A stretch of 64,000 nt of DNA from Komagataeibacter xylinus (GTDB lineage Bacteria > Pseudomonadota > Alphaproteobacteria > Acetobacterales > Acetobacteraceae): contig NZ_JARWSK010000002.1 in assembly GCF_031081985.1 (NCBI RefSeq), positions 1 through 64,000 on the forward strand, in the 5' to 3' direction. Position 1 is the first letter of the stretch. Each line of letters starts with the position of its first letter. The notes under the pieces are model-generated. The model was not told the origin of the DNA and ran no database searches. It saw only the letters and a program-made list of their open reading frames with translations. Both the position numbers and the translations under genes were made by a program. This document shows, piece after piece, positions 46,528 to 57,753 of this stretch.

Positions 46528-47195
46528 TCACCCATGCCGACATCTGGCGCGCAATCGACCGCCTGGCCGCCGAGCGCGGACTGACCCCTTCAGGCCTGGC
46601 ACGGGCGGCAGGGCTGGACAGCACCACCTTCAACCCTTCCAAACGGATCACCCCATCGGGCCGCCCGCGCTGGCCGGGCACCGAAAGCCTTGCGCGCACG
46701 CTCAGCGCCACCGGCATATCCTTCGAGGGGTTCAGCCGCCTGCTCGCGGGCCATGACGACCCCGAGGCGGATGGCAAGGTGCATCATTCCCACCTCAGGA
46801 TCGCCCCGTTCTCGCAACTGGCGCACCCCGAGCTGTTCGACGAGACCGGGCTGCCCGAGGGCGAGCGGTGGGAAAAATGGGATTATCACGGCATGGCGGA
46901 CCATCATTCCTATGCCGTGCATGTGGATTGCGATTCAATGGAGCCGATTTTCCGCAAGAATGGCACGCTGATCATCTCGCCCACGGCGGCCATACGCGTG
47001 GGCGACCGGGTGCTGCTCCATACTGCGCAGGGCATGGCGTGCTGTGGGCATGTGGTCGAGCGCTGGCATGACGCGCCCATAACCGCCCCGCTGCATGAGC
47101 TTGTGCGCATCCGTGGCCTTGGCGCCATTGACGGCCAGGAAATCATTCTCGATGGCACCACGCGCATCCATCGCATCACGATGGCGTGCATGTAG
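46524..47195 (+). CDS. S24-family (LexA/CI-like) repressor lacking the catalytic lysine
   Basis: A 223-aa protein with an N-terminal helix-turn-helix (IWRAIDRLAAERGLTPSGLARAAGLDSTTFN, 7-37) and a C-terminal S24 domain. The nucleophile region CDSMEP has S138. At the place where homologues have the general-base Lys (usual pattern GEVMAKxL), this protein reads GMACCGHVVER (170-180) with no Lys. It probably regulates transcription but may not self-cleave. It is a conserved alphaproteobacterial chromosomal type; no phage genes are adjacent. Coupled to the small upstream gene. Confidence 0.82.
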   Translation: MITHADIWRAIDRLAAERGLTPSGLARAAGLDSTTFNPSKRITPSGRPRWPGTESLARTLSATGISFEGFSRLLAGHDDPEADGKVHHSHLRIAPFSQLAHPELFDETGLPEGERWEKWDYHGMADHHSYAVHVDCDSMEPIFRKNGTLIISPTAAIRVGDRVLLHTAQGMACCGHVVERWHDAPITAPLHELVRIRGLGAIDGQEIILDGTTRIHRITMACM

Positions 47196-47283
47196 GCAGC
47201 CGCGCAGTCCCGCCCCGATATTTTCCTGCCCGGCATGACAGGTAGCGGCTGACTTTCATGCAAATTTACACTATGTCTCGCCC

Positions 47284-49089
<1,806 letters not shown>

Positions 49090-49099
49090 CCCCTGCCCC

Positions 49100-49149
49100 G
49101 ACCGCCTGCCGCGCCGAATTGCGGCGGGCGGTCAGGGCATGCCGTTTTT
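49100..49149 (+). terminator. Terminator after lepA
   Basis: GACCGCCTGCCGC and GCGGCGGGCGGTC form a GC-rich stem with a short AATT-containing loop, followed within about 15 bases by TTTTT at 49145-49149. It starts 10 bases beyond the lepA stop. Confidence 0.6.
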
Positions 49150-49152
49150 CGC

Positions 49153-49180
49153 TTGCGCGGACGGAATTTGGTGATATGTT
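49153..49180 (+). promoter_or_regulatory. Candidate promoter for tRNA-Ser
   Basis: TTGCGC (49153-49158) and TATGTT (49175-49180) are 16 bases apart and lie 55 bases before the mature tRNA 5' end, directly after the lepA terminator. Confidence 0.45.
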
Positions 49181-49234
49181 CCGCACCCATCGGATACCGC
49201 CACCCCACGGGCGTGGCGAGACTTCGATACGGCT

Positions 49235-49325
49235 GGAGAGATGGCCGAGCGGCTTAAGGCGCACGCTTGGAAAGCGTGTGTACGTTAATAGCGTACCGTG
49301 GGTTCGAATCCCACTCTCTCCGCCA
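49235..49325 (+). tRNA. tRNA-Ser (anticodon GGA)
   Basis: Acceptor GGAGAGA pairs with TCTCTCC; discriminator G at 49322, CCA encoded at 49323-49325. The anticodon loop CTTGGAAAG carries GGA. The long variable arm (TGTGTACGTTAATAGCGTACC region) is the class II feature expected of serine tRNAs. Confidence 0.95.
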
Positions 49326-49863
49326 TATCCTTATGAAATCAGGTCGTCAGATACCTCCGGCGTTACAGTCGCGCAGGGTATCGAGCGGCGTGTACAAACC
49401 TCTTCCGTCAGCCCCATGCCACCCGGGCGGAGGCAGGGCTTTCGGTGCCCAAAGCGGGCAGAACCGACCGCAATGCCGTGATGACTCAACGCCCTTGGTG
49501 GAGCATAAGAAAACTATGCGGCCTGATGAAGAGCAGTTCAAAATAGCATGATGTGACAATGCGCACAGGGATTTTGCAGTAACGGGGCATTACCAGCCAC
49601 CGAATAGTGCAAATACGTGCAATCAATATGCATCAATGCGCTGATGATATGCCAATATCATCAAAAAATGACATTCTCCTGTTTATATTTTTCTTTTCCT
49701 TTTCATGACCGGAACAGCGCTTTTCAGGCGCGCATGCATTGGCGTTGCGTCCATCGGCACGGCCATAACGTAACAAAGAGTGACCGCTACTTATCGACGG
49801 ATTATTTTATTCCAGATAGCATGGTCCCTGTCCGTCACGGGAATGACATGATTCCGTCATGGC
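49326..49863. other. Gene-poor lower-GC stretch downstream of tRNA-Ser
   Basis: About 540 bases without a gene I can support. Base composition drops from the left part to markedly AT-rich at 49540-49700. Short open frames here lack ribosome-binding sites and recognisable domains. It could be a decayed insertion beside the tRNA gene, but no copy of the tRNA 3' end (direct repeat) was found within it. Confidence 0.4.
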
Positions 49864-50772
49864 ATGACAAAACAGCTTGCGGAATATCCGGTCTGGCGCG
49901 TATCAGGCGCGACAACAGGCATTGCGCTCAGGGAAGTACGAAGATCATTGGAAAAGAGTGCGTTAAACGAAAAACCTGGTGCAGGTGAAGGCCGGGTTGC
50001 CGTTGTCACGGGGGCGACGGGCGGTATCGGGCAGGCTCTTGTCCGTCGCATGCGCGCGAGGGGTTACACCATCATCATCCTGTCGCGCCAGGCGCGGGCC
50101 GCAAGCCCCGGCATCAACACCGTCATGTGTGACCTGACCGATAGCGGGAGCATAACGCAGGCCGCAGCCGACATTGCCGCCCATACGCCTAAAGTGGATG
50201 TGCTGGTGCACTGCGCGGGCATCATTACGCCGCAGGCCGTGGGTGAACTCGACAGCGCCACCATTGCCAGCCAGATTGCCGTTGACCTGACCGCGCCGAT
50301 CGAACTGACCAATGCCCTGCTGCCCATCATGCGCCGCGGCGGGCATATTGTTTTCGTCAATTCCATGGCCGCGGCTTTTCCGCTTGCGGGCAGCAGTGTC
50401 TATACGGCCGCCAAATTCGGCCTGCGCGGGTTCGCGCGCGCGCTCGAGCAGGAACTGCGGCCCCGGCGCATACAGGTTTCCTCGATCTATCCCGCCAGTG
50501 TCAACACCCCCATGCTCAGCCAGGAAATGGCGGCAGGCGGGTCGATCTACAACTTCATCGACCCCCCGCAGGAACCCGATGTCACCGCAGGGCGCATCCT
50601 TGAATGCTGCGAGCGTGGCAGCCGCGAGGTCTTCAGTTCCGTGTTCGACAAGCTGTTCACCCATGCCTGCCTCACCTCCATGCGGCTGCTCAACCTGAGC
50701 CTGCCCATCATGAAGCTGCTCGGGCGCAGGGGCTACCGCCGCTACCAGCGCGGCCTCACCCCCCGCCCCTGA
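49864..50772 (+). CDS. Short-chain dehydrogenase/reductase
   Basis: A classical SDR domain: VVTGATGGIGQAL (NAD(P)-binding), VLVHCAGI (NAG-like), IVFVNSMAAAFPL (catalytic Ser) and YTAAKFGLRGF (YxxxK). The 302-aa length includes about 45 residues before the Rossmann fold that may not be translated; the true start is uncertain. The C-terminal RLLNLSLPIMKLLGRRGYRRYQRG is basic. Substrate unknown. Convergent with the amidohydrolase gene, 17 bases away. Confidence 0.85.
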   Translation: MTKQLAEYPVWRVSGATTGIALREVRRSLEKSALNEKPGAGEGRVAVVTGATGGIGQALVRRMRARGYTIIILSRQARAASPGINTVMCDLTDSGSITQAAADIAAHTPKVDVLVHCAGIITPQAVGELDSATIASQIAVDLTAPIELTNALLPIMRRGGHIVFVNSMAAAFPLAGSSVYTAAKFGLRGFARALEQELRPRRIQVSSIYPASVNTPMLSQEMAAGGSIYNFIDPPQEPDVTAGRILECCERGSREVFSSVFDKLFTHACLTSMRLLNLSLPIMKLLGRRGYRRYQRGLTPRP

Positions 50773-50789
50773 TCCCAGCAGGGCCGAAT

Positions 50790-52157
50790 TCAGGCCTTTT
50801 GCAGCAGTTCGCGCGCCAGTTCGTTATGCCTGCGGGCCAGACGTGCGGGGTCGTGCTCGGTAAACTCCCCATCACGGATCAGCACGCGCCCGTTGACAAT
50901 GGTGCAGGCCGCGCGGCGCGGCGTGCAGAACACAAGGGCCGCCACCGGGTCGGCCTGAGCACCTGCATGGTCGATGCCACGCAGGTCAAACGCCACGATA
51001 TCCGCCGCCATGCCCGGCGCGAGATGGCCAATATCGTCACGCCCCAGCACGGCTGCGCCACCGCGCGTGGCCAGTTCCAGCACTTCACGCGCCTGCATCA
51101 TGGGCTGGCCGTCGGGCGTATCAAGCAGGCGGCCAAGCAGCATGGCCTGCCGTGCCTCGCCCAGCATGTGGCTGCCATCATTCGAAGCCGATCCATCCAC
51201 GCCCAGCCCCACCCGCATGCCCGCCGCCACCATGCGCCGCACGGGCGCGATGCCCGAGCCAAGGCGCATGTTGGAGCACGGGCAATGCGCCATGCCGGTA
51301 TGGGTGGCGCCAAAGCGGTGAATGCCCGCCTCATCAAGCCGCACGCAGTGGGCATGCCACACATCGGGGCCGATCCAGCCGGTATCCTCGGCATATTCGG
51401 CAGGCGTCATGTTGAATTTTTCGCGGCTGTAGGCGATGTCGCTGGCATTTTCGGCCAGATGGGTGTGCAGCATGGTGCCGGTGGCCCGCGCCAGGGCGGC
51501 GGCATTGCGCATGAGGTCACGGCTCACTGAAAAGGGCGAGCAGGGTGCGACCGCAATGCGCTGCATGGCCAGTGATTCGGGGTCATGATAGGCCGCGATC
51601 ACGCGCGCGGTGTCGGCCAGGATCGCGTCTTCATCCTCCACCACGCTGTCAGGCGGCAGGCCGCCCTTGCTTTCGCCCACGCTCATGGCGCCCCGGGCGG
51701 CATGAAAGCGCATGCCCATCTGCCGTGCCGCCTCGATCTCGTCATCGAGCCGCGCGCCATTGGGGAACAGGTACAGGTGATCGCTGCTTGTGGTGCAGCC
51801 TGACCACAGCAGTTCGGTCATGGCCGTGCAGGCGGAAACGCGGATCATCTCGGGCGTCAGCCCCGCCCAGATGGGGTAGAGCGCCTGCAGCCATCCGAAC
51901 AGCGAGGCATCCTGCGCTGCGGGAATGACGCGGGTCAGCGTCTGGTACATGTGGTGGTGGGTGTTGACCATGCCGGGCATGACCACGTGGCCGGTCATGT
52001 CCATCACCTCATCGGCGGCAGGCAGCGGGTCGGCGGGCGTGCCAATGCTGGCCACCTGCCGGTCACGCACCAGCACCCACCCGCCTTCAATCTCGCGCCG
52101 TGCGGCATCCATCGTAACGAGACGCAATGCATTCCTGAGCAAAAGGGTACGAGCCAT
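50790..52157 (-). CDS. 8-oxoguanine deaminase-like amidohydrolase
   Basis: A 455-aa amidohydrolase of the TrzN/AtzB/8-oxoguanine deaminase group: metal ligands in VNTHHHMYQTLTR (H67, H69), TMLHTHLAEN, WHAHCVRLDE, and GLGVDGSASNDGSHML with the metal Asp. LFPNG, SMSVGE, and APCSPFSVS also follow the 8-oxoguanine deaminase pattern as I recall it. It would hydrolytically deaminate an oxidised or substituted purine or triazine in the cytoplasm. Substrate should be treated as provisional. Standalone gene. Confidence 0.8.
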   Translation of the reverse strand: MARTLLLRNALRLVTMDAARREIEGGWVLVRDRQVASIGTPADPLPAADEVMDMTGHVVMPGMVNTHHHMYQTLTRVIPAAQDASLFGWLQALYPIWAGLTPEMIRVSACTAMTELLWSGCTTSSDHLYLFPNGARLDDEIEAARQMGMRFHAARGAMSVGESKGGLPPDSVVEDEDAILADTARVIAAYHDPESLAMQRIAVAPCSPFSVSRDLMRNAAALARATGTMLHTHLAENASDIAYSREKFNMTPAEYAEDTGWIGPDVWHAHCVRLDEAGIHRFGATHTGMAHCPCSNMRLGSGIAPVRRMVAAGMRVGLGVDGSASNDGSHMLGEARQAMLLGRLLDTPDGQPMMQAREVLELATRGGAAVLGRDDIGHLAPGMAADIVAFDLRGIDHAGAQADPVAALVFCTPRRAACTIVNGRVLIRDGEFTEHDPARLARRHNELARELLQKA

Positions 52158-52292
52158 GGGCCATCACCATACAAAACGGGAAAACGCATGCTTATGCCGC
52201 ATTTTGCACGTCCTGCCCATGGAACCGCGCGCACGGGTATGGTTTCTAGAATTCTCTAGCCGGCTTGCCCCAACCCTGAAGGAGTTCCCCAC

Positions 52293-52856
52293 ATGGCAGC
52301 ATCCGCCGATACCCTGCATGTCGATCCGCTCGTATGGGGTCATGGCCCGAAAGTGTTCGAGACGTTTTTGGAGCCGACCTGCCCGTTTTCCGTCCGGGCC
52401 TTCACCAAGCTGCCTGAACTGCTCGAGGCCGCGGGGCCGGAGCGCATCACCATCAAGATCCGCCTCCAGTCGCAGCCGTGGCACATGTTCTCGGGCGTGA
52501 TCGTGCGCTGCATCCTTGCCGCAGCCACCCTGCCCGACGGGCGGGAGGCCGCCCGTGCCGTCATGTCTGCCGTGGGCGCGCACCGTGAGGAATTCGAGTT
52601 TACCGACCATTGCGCCGGGCCGAACATGGATGCGACCCCCAACGACATCATCCGCCGGATTGAAAGTTATAGCGGGCTGAAACTCGCGGCGGCCTTTGCC
52701 GTGCCCGCCTTACAGAAGGCCATCAAGTGGCAGTGCAGATATTCCCGCCAGAACGGCATTCACGTCTCGCCCACTTTCATGGTCGATGGCCTGATCGACC
52801 CTGCCATCAGCAGCGGCGATACGGTGGGGGAATGGATGGCGCGTATTTTTGCCTGA
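52293..52856 (+). CDS. DsbA-type thioredoxin-fold protein with a single-Cys CPFS motif
   Basis: A 187-aa cytoplasmic protein (no signal peptide). FETFLEPTCPFSVRAF corresponds to the thioredoxin CxxC position, but the second Cys is Ser. VSPTFMVDGLIDPAISSGDTVGEW carries the cis-Pro region (SPTF) and the end of the fold. It is likely a thiol-related or glutathione-transferase-like protein of unknown substrate. GAAGGAG lies upstream of the ATG. Followed by a full-type hairpin repeat. Confidence 0.75.
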   Translation: MAASADTLHVDPLVWGHGPKVFETFLEPTCPFSVRAFTKLPELLEAAGPERITIKIRLQSQPWHMFSGVIVRCILAAATLPDGREAARAVMSAVGAHREEFEFTDHCAGPNMDATPNDIIRRIESYSGLKLAAAFAVPALQKAIKWQCRYSRQNGIHVSPTFMVDGLIDPAISSGDTVGEWMARIFA

Positions 52857-52865
52857 CCGGCCGGA

Positions 52866-52933
52866 ACGCTGCCTTTATTTTAAAAGGCAGCGTCTTTTCG
52901 AAGCTTTTTTGAAAAAAGCTTCACCAAACACTT
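52866..52933. repeat. Composite repeat variant with GCTGCC hairpin
   Basis: ACGCTGCCTTTATTTTAAAAGGCAGCGT is a compensated variant of the GCCGCC hairpin (both stem sides changed), followed by an intact GAAGCTTTTTT/AAAAAAGCTTC hairpin and CACCAAACACTTTTT arm. It lies 10 bases after the thioredoxin-like gene stop. Confidence 0.8.
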
Positions 52934-52952
52934 TTTATGACTTTTATGAAAA

Positions 52953-53027
52953 TGGTGCCGGGTGAGGGATTTGAACCCCCGGCCTTCGGTTTACAAAACC
53001 GCTGCACTACCACTGTGCTAACCCGGC
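52953..53027 (-). tRNA. tRNA-Thr (anticodon TGT)
   Basis: On the minus strand acceptor GCCGGGT (53027-53021) pairs with ACCCGGC (52963-52957), discriminator A, CCA encoded at 52955-52953. The anticodon loop TTTTGTAAA contains TGT, and the T-loop GTTCAAATC is canonical. Decodes ACA. Confidence 0.94.
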
Positions 53028-53146
53028 ATTATAGCACTACTGCCATGCTGTTTCCCCTTTTTGCCGAAATGTCCCGCACGGTCAAGCAGGGATTCGCGGG
53101 GCTGGCAACGACACGAAAAGCCCGCACAGGAAACAGTATGCAAACA

Positions 53147-53228
53147 GAAAAAAGTTTTTGGTGAAGCTTTTTTCAAAAAGCTTCAAAGAACGCCGCCTTT
53201 TTGAAAAAAGGGGGCACCCAAAAACTTT
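53147..53228. repeat. Full composite hairpin repeat, reverse order
   Basis: Arm AAAAGTTTTTGGTG, intact GAAGCTTTTTT/CAAAAAGCTTC hairpin, a GCCGCCTTTTTGAAAAAAGGGGGC hairpin and arm ACCCAAAAACTTTT. It lies about 40 bases beyond the stop of the minus-strand AsmA gene. The bases between tRNA-Thr and the repeat contain no gene. Confidence 0.88.
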
Positions 53229-53266
53229 TATCATTTATTATCAATTCATTAATTGCAAATAACCCT

Positions 53267-55372
53267 TTAATGCGCCGCCATCTTCTTAGCCCAGGCCGCC
53301 TGGATACGCGCGCGTTCGACCGCACTCAGCCCGCCGCTGCCAACCGACGGGGCCGCCGCCCGCGCATGACGCCCGTGGCGCACCGGGCGCGAGGCATGCG
53401 GCGCGATGCCCGCGGCCGGGTTCTCGTTCACATCCTGTATGGCGCTGGCGCAGGATGAGTTCTTACCCACGCCACCTTCAATGGTGGGCAGCAGCCCGAT
53501 GGGCGAGAACACGAAACCCGTCAGCACCGAGGCCACGGCACGGCCGATAATCTCGGCGCCGGGGCGGATATGGGGGCTTTTGAGCGGCCCGGTGATGTAG
53601 AGCGGGCCGGGAAAGGACGCGATGGCGAAATGCCGCGAGTGCGTGAGCAGCGTATAGTCGATGGTATTGTTGCTGAACTTGATGTCCCCCTTGCCCACCG
53701 TGCGGGTATCGCCCGTCTCGAGCAGCATGGTGCGGGTGTGGAAGACACCCTCATTGAGCGGCATATCAGCTATGAGGCATTTGAGGTCGGTGCGCGCGGG
53801 CAGGCCAAGGGCGGAGAGCAGCGCCTTGCCGAGTTCCAGTCCCAGCAGGTCGGGCAGGATGGCTGAAATATCGCCGCCTTCATCAAGGGCCATGGTCACG
53901 CCGCCATTGCCGCTACCCACGATCTGGGCCAGCGACTGGCCATGGCCATGCACCATGATGTGCCCGCCAATAACGCCCTGCCCGTGCAGGTTGCGGCCCA
54001 TGGCCTGCATGAGGCGGGCAAGGTCGATCTGCTCCATGTCGATGCGGATGCGCGCATCCACCCCGTTGCCCTGCGGCACGAAGGTGCCGCTACTGGCCAG
54101 CCGACCACGACCCACGCCAAAGTTCAGGTGGTGCACATCGATCGTGCCATCACGGATATCGGCCAGCACGTCGATATTGTCGAGCGGGACATGCCGGTTC
54201 TCGATATGGTCGCCATGATAGGCGAGATGGACATTGGTGGCCTTGAGCTTGGGCATGTTGATGGGCGTTGTGGGCAACACGGCGCCACTGGCCTCATGCG
54301 CCTTCTCTTCTGCCGCCTGCTGCGGGGTCGAGGGATGATCGCCCGGTGTCGCGCCAAAGAAACCGCCCAGATCGGCAAGGTCCACATGGCGCGAGTGCAG
54401 GTCGGTATCGACAAAGGTCACGGCCTGGTGCGGGTCCACGCTGAGCGTGCCGCCCAGATCGCTGGAGCCCACCGTGCCTTCGAATTCATGAAAGCGCACC
54501 CGGCCATCAACATAATCAAGGCCGCCCGCCACATGGTAGGCGGGGGTTTGCGGAATCACCACGCCGGTCAGCGGGTAAAGCAGCGACATGTCCGGCCCCG
54601 CCAGCGTCAGCCGCAGCCGCGCGCCCCTGAACGCAATCGGATCATCAACCGAGCCGACCAGTGTCAGCCGCGTAGGGCCATGGCGCACGTCCACATCCAC
54701 CGGGTAGGGCTTTGTCCGGTCCGCCAGCGAGACCAGCGCACCACCCGAGAAATGGCCGATAATCGCCTGCCCCGTATAGGTGCCGCGAATGTCGGCCACG
54801 ATGCGGGGCTGGATGTCGCCCTTGCCGGGCATGGTGTGCACCTGTGCGCGCATGTCGCTGCGCAGGCCCGCATGCACGAGATGGAGCTGGCCATCATTGA
54901 TGTTGAGTTCACCAATGCGCGGCATGCCGCCCGATGAACTGCCGCCACTGTCAGGAAACTGGTAGTTGGCCCGCCCCCCGCGTTGCTCGTTGAGTTCAAC
55001 CACCGGCCTGTCGAGCGCTATGACCGGCAGGTCGATCCGGCCGCCCAGCAGATGCCACAGGTTGAGGCCCACCATCAGGTGGTCGGCTGTGGCGAAGGGC
55101 GGCAGCTTTTCAAACCCGTCCGGCTCGTCAATGCGCACGTCATCGGCCCTGACGCGGATCACGCGCCCGATATGCACATCCAGGTGGGCTACCGTTACCT
55201 TGCGGCCCAGTGCCGCCCCCGCCCTGCGCTCCACGATGGGAATGAACCAGTCCCATGACCAGAAGATGACCAGCGCCATGATCGCAACAGCCAGCACCCC
55301 CAGAACCGGAAAACGTATCTGCGCCAGCACACCGCGCGGTGCCGTGCTGTTCTTGGGTTCGGGTTGAGGCAT
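53267..55372 (-). CDS. AsmA family protein
   Basis: A 701-aa protein with one N-terminal membrane anchor (FPVLGVLAVAIMALVIFWSW, about 21-40) and a long periplasmic beta-rich body ending in an AsmA C-terminal region (GGVTMALDEGGDISAILPDLLGLELGKALLSAL, NTIDYTLLTHSRHFAIASFPGPLYITG). AsmA-like proteins are implicated in phospholipid transport to the outer membrane and in outer membrane homeostasis. AAGGAG lies 11 bases upstream of the ATG. The last 70 residues are Ala/Arg-rich. Monocistronic. Confidence 0.88.
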   Translation of the reverse strand: MPQPEPKNSTAPRGVLAQIRFPVLGVLAVAIMALVIFWSWDWFIPIVERRAGAALGRKVTVAHLDVHIGRVIRVRADDVRIDEPDGFEKLPPFATADHLMVGLNLWHLLGGRIDLPVIALDRPVVELNEQRGGRANYQFPDSGGSSSGGMPRIGELNINDGQLHLVHAGLRSDMRAQVHTMPGKGDIQPRIVADIRGTYTGQAIIGHFSGGALVSLADRTKPYPVDVDVRHGPTRLTLVGSVDDPIAFRGARLRLTLAGPDMSLLYPLTGVVIPQTPAYHVAGGLDYVDGRVRFHEFEGTVGSSDLGGTLSVDPHQAVTFVDTDLHSRHVDLADLGGFFGATPGDHPSTPQQAAEEKAHEASGAVLPTTPINMPKLKATNVHLAYHGDHIENRHVPLDNIDVLADIRDGTIDVHHLNFGVGRGRLASSGTFVPQGNGVDARIRIDMEQIDLARLMQAMGRNLHGQGVIGGHIMVHGHGQSLAQIVGSGNGGVTMALDEGGDISAILPDLLGLELGKALLSALGLPARTDLKCLIADMPLNEGVFHTRTMLLETGDTRTVGKGDIKFSNNTIDYTLLTHSRHFAIASFPGPLYITGPLKSPHIRPGAEIIGRAVASVLTGFVFSPIGLLPTIEGGVGKNSSCASAIQDVNENPAAGIAPHASRPVRHGRHARAAAPSVGSGGLSAVERARIQAAWAKKMAAH

Positions 55373-55591
55373 TGCTGCATGTGCTCCTTGTGCAGATGGG
55401 GGTCAGCCATCAGATGAACGAGTGGCGACCGGGTGGAGTTGCGCCCACCGCGCCCCACAGCCTTGCACGCTCCCGGTTAACGGCTGGTTCAGGCCGGTGC
55501 GCTTTGGGGTGGCGCGGGGGGCGTGCGTCCTGTATGCGATCAGGCAACTTTATCCCCTTCTGTAACCAGATTGACGCGAGAGGTCACTGTC

Positions 55592-57454
55592 ATGCCCGCC
55601 TATCGTTCCCGCACTACGACCCATGGCCGCAACATGGCCGGTGCGCGCAGCCTGTGGCGTGCAACCGGCATGAAGGATGGCGACTTCGGCAAGCCCATCA
55701 TCGCCATCGCCAATTCGTTCACGCAGTTCGTGCCCGGCCATGTCCACCTCAAGGACCTGGGCCAGCTCGTGGCAGGCGCCGTGGCCGAGGCCGGTGGCAT
55801 TGGCCGCGAGTTCAATACCATTGCGGTCGATGACGGCATCGCCATGGGTCATGGCGGCATGCTGTACAGCCTGCCCTCGCGCGAGCTGATTGCCGATGCG
55901 GTGGAATACATGGTCAATGCCCACTGCGCCGATGCGCTGGTGTGCATCAGCAACTGCGACAAGATCACGCCGGGCATGCTCATGGCGGCGATGCGGCTCA
56001 ACATTCCCACCATCTTCGTCTCTGGCGGGCCTATGGAAGCGGGCAAGATCCTCAATAACGGCACCGCGCAGCAGGTTGACCTCATCACATCAATGGTGGC
56101 GGCGGCCAACCCCGATGTCAGCGATGAGCAGTCCGCCACGATCGAACGCTCCGCCTGCCCCACCTGCGGCTCATGCTCGGGCATGTTCACCGCCAATTCC
56201 ATGAACTGCCTGACCGAAGCACTCGGCCTGGCCCTGCCGGGCAATGGCAGCCTTGTCGCCACCCATACCGACCGTCGCGACCTGTTCGAGCGCGCGGGCC
56301 GCGACATCGTGGCGCTGGCAAAGCGGTGGTATGAAAACGATGACGCCACCGCCCTGCCGCGCGGCATCGCCACCAAGCCCGCGTTCGAGAACGCCATGAC
56401 GGTCGATATCGCCATGGGTGGCTCGACCAACACCGTGCTGCACCTGCTCGCCGCAGCGCATGAGGGCGAAGTGCCCTTCACCATGGCCGATATCGACCGC
56501 CTCTCGCGCCGCGTGCCCAACCTGTGCAAGGTCTCGCCGTCCCGCATGGACATCCACATGGAAGACGTGCACCGCGCGGGCGGCATTCCCGCCATCATGG
56601 GGGAACTGGCCCGCATGGGGCTGCTGCATCTCGATGCGCCGAGCGTGCATGCCCCGAGCGTGAAAGCCGGTCTGGCGCAGTGGGATATCAGCACCGATAC
56701 GGCCAGTGAGGCGGCCCGCACCTTCTTCAGCGCAGCCCCCGGCGGCGTGCGCACCACGCAGGCATTCTCGCAGTCCAGCCGCTACAAGGCCCTCGATACC
56801 GACCGGGCCAATGGCGCGATCCGCGATGCGGAGCATGCCTATAGCCGCGATGGCGGGCTGGCCGTGCTGTTTGGCAACCTGGCGGAAGATGGCGCCATCG
56901 TCAAAACCGCAGGTGTTGCGGACAACCTGCTCACCTTCACCGGGCCTGCCCGCATCTTTGAAAGCCAAGATGCCGCCGTCTCCGCCATCCTCGGCAACAA
57001 GATCGTGGCGGGCGATGTGGTGGTGATCCGCTATGAAGGCCCCAAGGGCGGTCCGGGCATGCAGGAAATGCTGTACCCCACCAGCTACCTCAAATCGAAG
57101 GGCCTGGCCGAGAAATGCGCCCTGATTACCGATGGCCGCTTCTCGGGCGGCAGTGCGGGGCTTTCGATCGGCCATATCTCGCCCGAGGCGGCGGAAGGCG
57201 GCATCATCGGCCTGCTGGAGGAAGGGGATACGATCGAGATCGACATTCCCAACCGCATCCTGCGCACCACCGCAAGCGATGCCACGCTGGCCGCCCGACG
57301 CGAGGCGATGGAAGAGCGCGGCGACCGCGCCTGGCAGCCTGACCGCACCCGCACGGTCTCGGTTGCATTGCAGGCTTATAGCGCGCTGACCACCAGTGCG
57401 GCCCGTGGCGCCGTGCGCGATGTCAGCCAGCTTGGCCGCCGCACCAGCCGCTAA
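55592..57454 (+). CDS. ilvD: Dihydroxy-acid dehydratase IlvD
   Basis: A 620-aa iron-sulfur dehydratase. Cluster cysteines lie in [11 protein letters not shown] and [31 protein letters not shown] and [14 protein letters not shown] are further signatures. It dehydrates dihydroxy-acids to the keto-acid precursors of valine, isoleucine and leucine. ATG 55592 has GAGAGGT upstream and gives the family start [19 protein letters not shown]. Standalone gene followed by a hairpin repeat. Confidence 0.97.
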   Translation: MPAYRSRTTTHGRNMAGARSLWRATGMKDGDFGKPIIAIANSFTQFVPGHVHLKDLGQLVAGAVAEAGGIGREFNTIAVDDGIAMGHGGMLYSLPSRELIADAVEYMVNAHCADALVCISNCDKITPGMLMAAMRLNIPTIFVSGGPMEAGKILNNGTAQQVDLITSMVAAANPDVSDEQSATIERSACPTCGSCSGMFTANSMNCLTEALGLALPGNGSLVATHTDRRDLFERAGRDIVALAKRWYENDDATALPRGIATKPAFENAMTVDIAMGGSTNTVLHLLAAAHEGEVPFTMADIDRLSRRVPNLCKVSPSRMDIHMEDVHRAGGIPAIMGELARMGLLHLDAPSVHAPSVKAGLAQWDISTDTASEAARTFFSAAPGGVRTTQAFSQSSRYKALDTDRANGAIRDAEHAYSRDGGLAVLFGNLAEDGAIVKTAGVADNLLTFTGPARIFESQDAAVSAILGNKIVAGDVVVIRYEGPKGGPGMQEMLYPTSYLKSKGLAEKCALITDGRFSGGSAGLSIGHISPEAAEGGIIGLLEEGDTIEIDIPNRILRTTASDATLAARREAMEERGDRAWQPDRTRTVSVALQAYSALTTSAARGAVRDVSQLGRRTSR

Positions 57455-57490
57455 AATGGTTCGGGGTGCTCCGGCCTGCAGGCCGGGGCA

Positions 57491-57535
57491 CCCCTTTTTC
57501 AAAGCTTTTTGAAAAAAGCTTCACCAGAAACTTTC
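57491..57535. repeat. Partial composite repeat: AAGCTT hairpin
   Basis: CCCCTTTTTCAAAGCTTTTTGAAAAAAGCTTCACC followed by AGAAACTTTC. Only the AAGCTT hairpin and the CACC arm are intact; the left side is GGCCGGGGCACCCC. It lies 37 bases after the ilvD stop and probably terminates it. Confidence 0.75.
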
Positions 57536-57540
57536 AGGTT

Positions 57541-57753
57541 TCATGCGCCCGGCAGGCAGGCCCTGCTACGCCCCATGCGGCGGAATGTAGCCGTAACATG
57601 GTGCCGCAGCGCTGCAAGGTCGGGCAGGATGGCGTTATGCAGCGAGCGCACGCTTTCATGCGTGGCATAAAAGCGCAGCGACGTGGCCAGCCCGGTAATG
57701 ATGGCCGCCCCCACGAACACGCCATCGACTTCTATGATCTTTGAATCAAACAT
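57541..57753 (-). CDS. Small hypothetical protein
   Basis: A 70-aa protein with a weakly hydrophobic segment (VFVGAAIITGLATSLRFYA) and two C-terminal basic residues clusters. It begins MFDSKIIEVDGVFVGAA. I recognise no family. It is convergent with ilvD across the hairpin repeat. Coding status rests only on codon composition and size, so it is tentative. Confidence 0.5.
   Translation of the reverse strand: MFDSKIIEVDGVFVGAAIITGLATSLRFYATHESVRSLHNAILPDLAALRHHVTATFRRMGRSRACLPGA

Noticed and set aside
46294-47195. S24 repressor as a sign of a prophage.
   Set aside because: No integrase, structural or lysis genes nearby; the type is a known chromosomal alphaproteobacterial regulator and lepA follows directly.
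53028-53036. TATAAT immediately upstream of tRNA-Thr on the minus strand.
   Set aside because: It is within 2 bases of the mature 5' end, so transcription from it would start inside the tRNA; no suitable -35 matched it.
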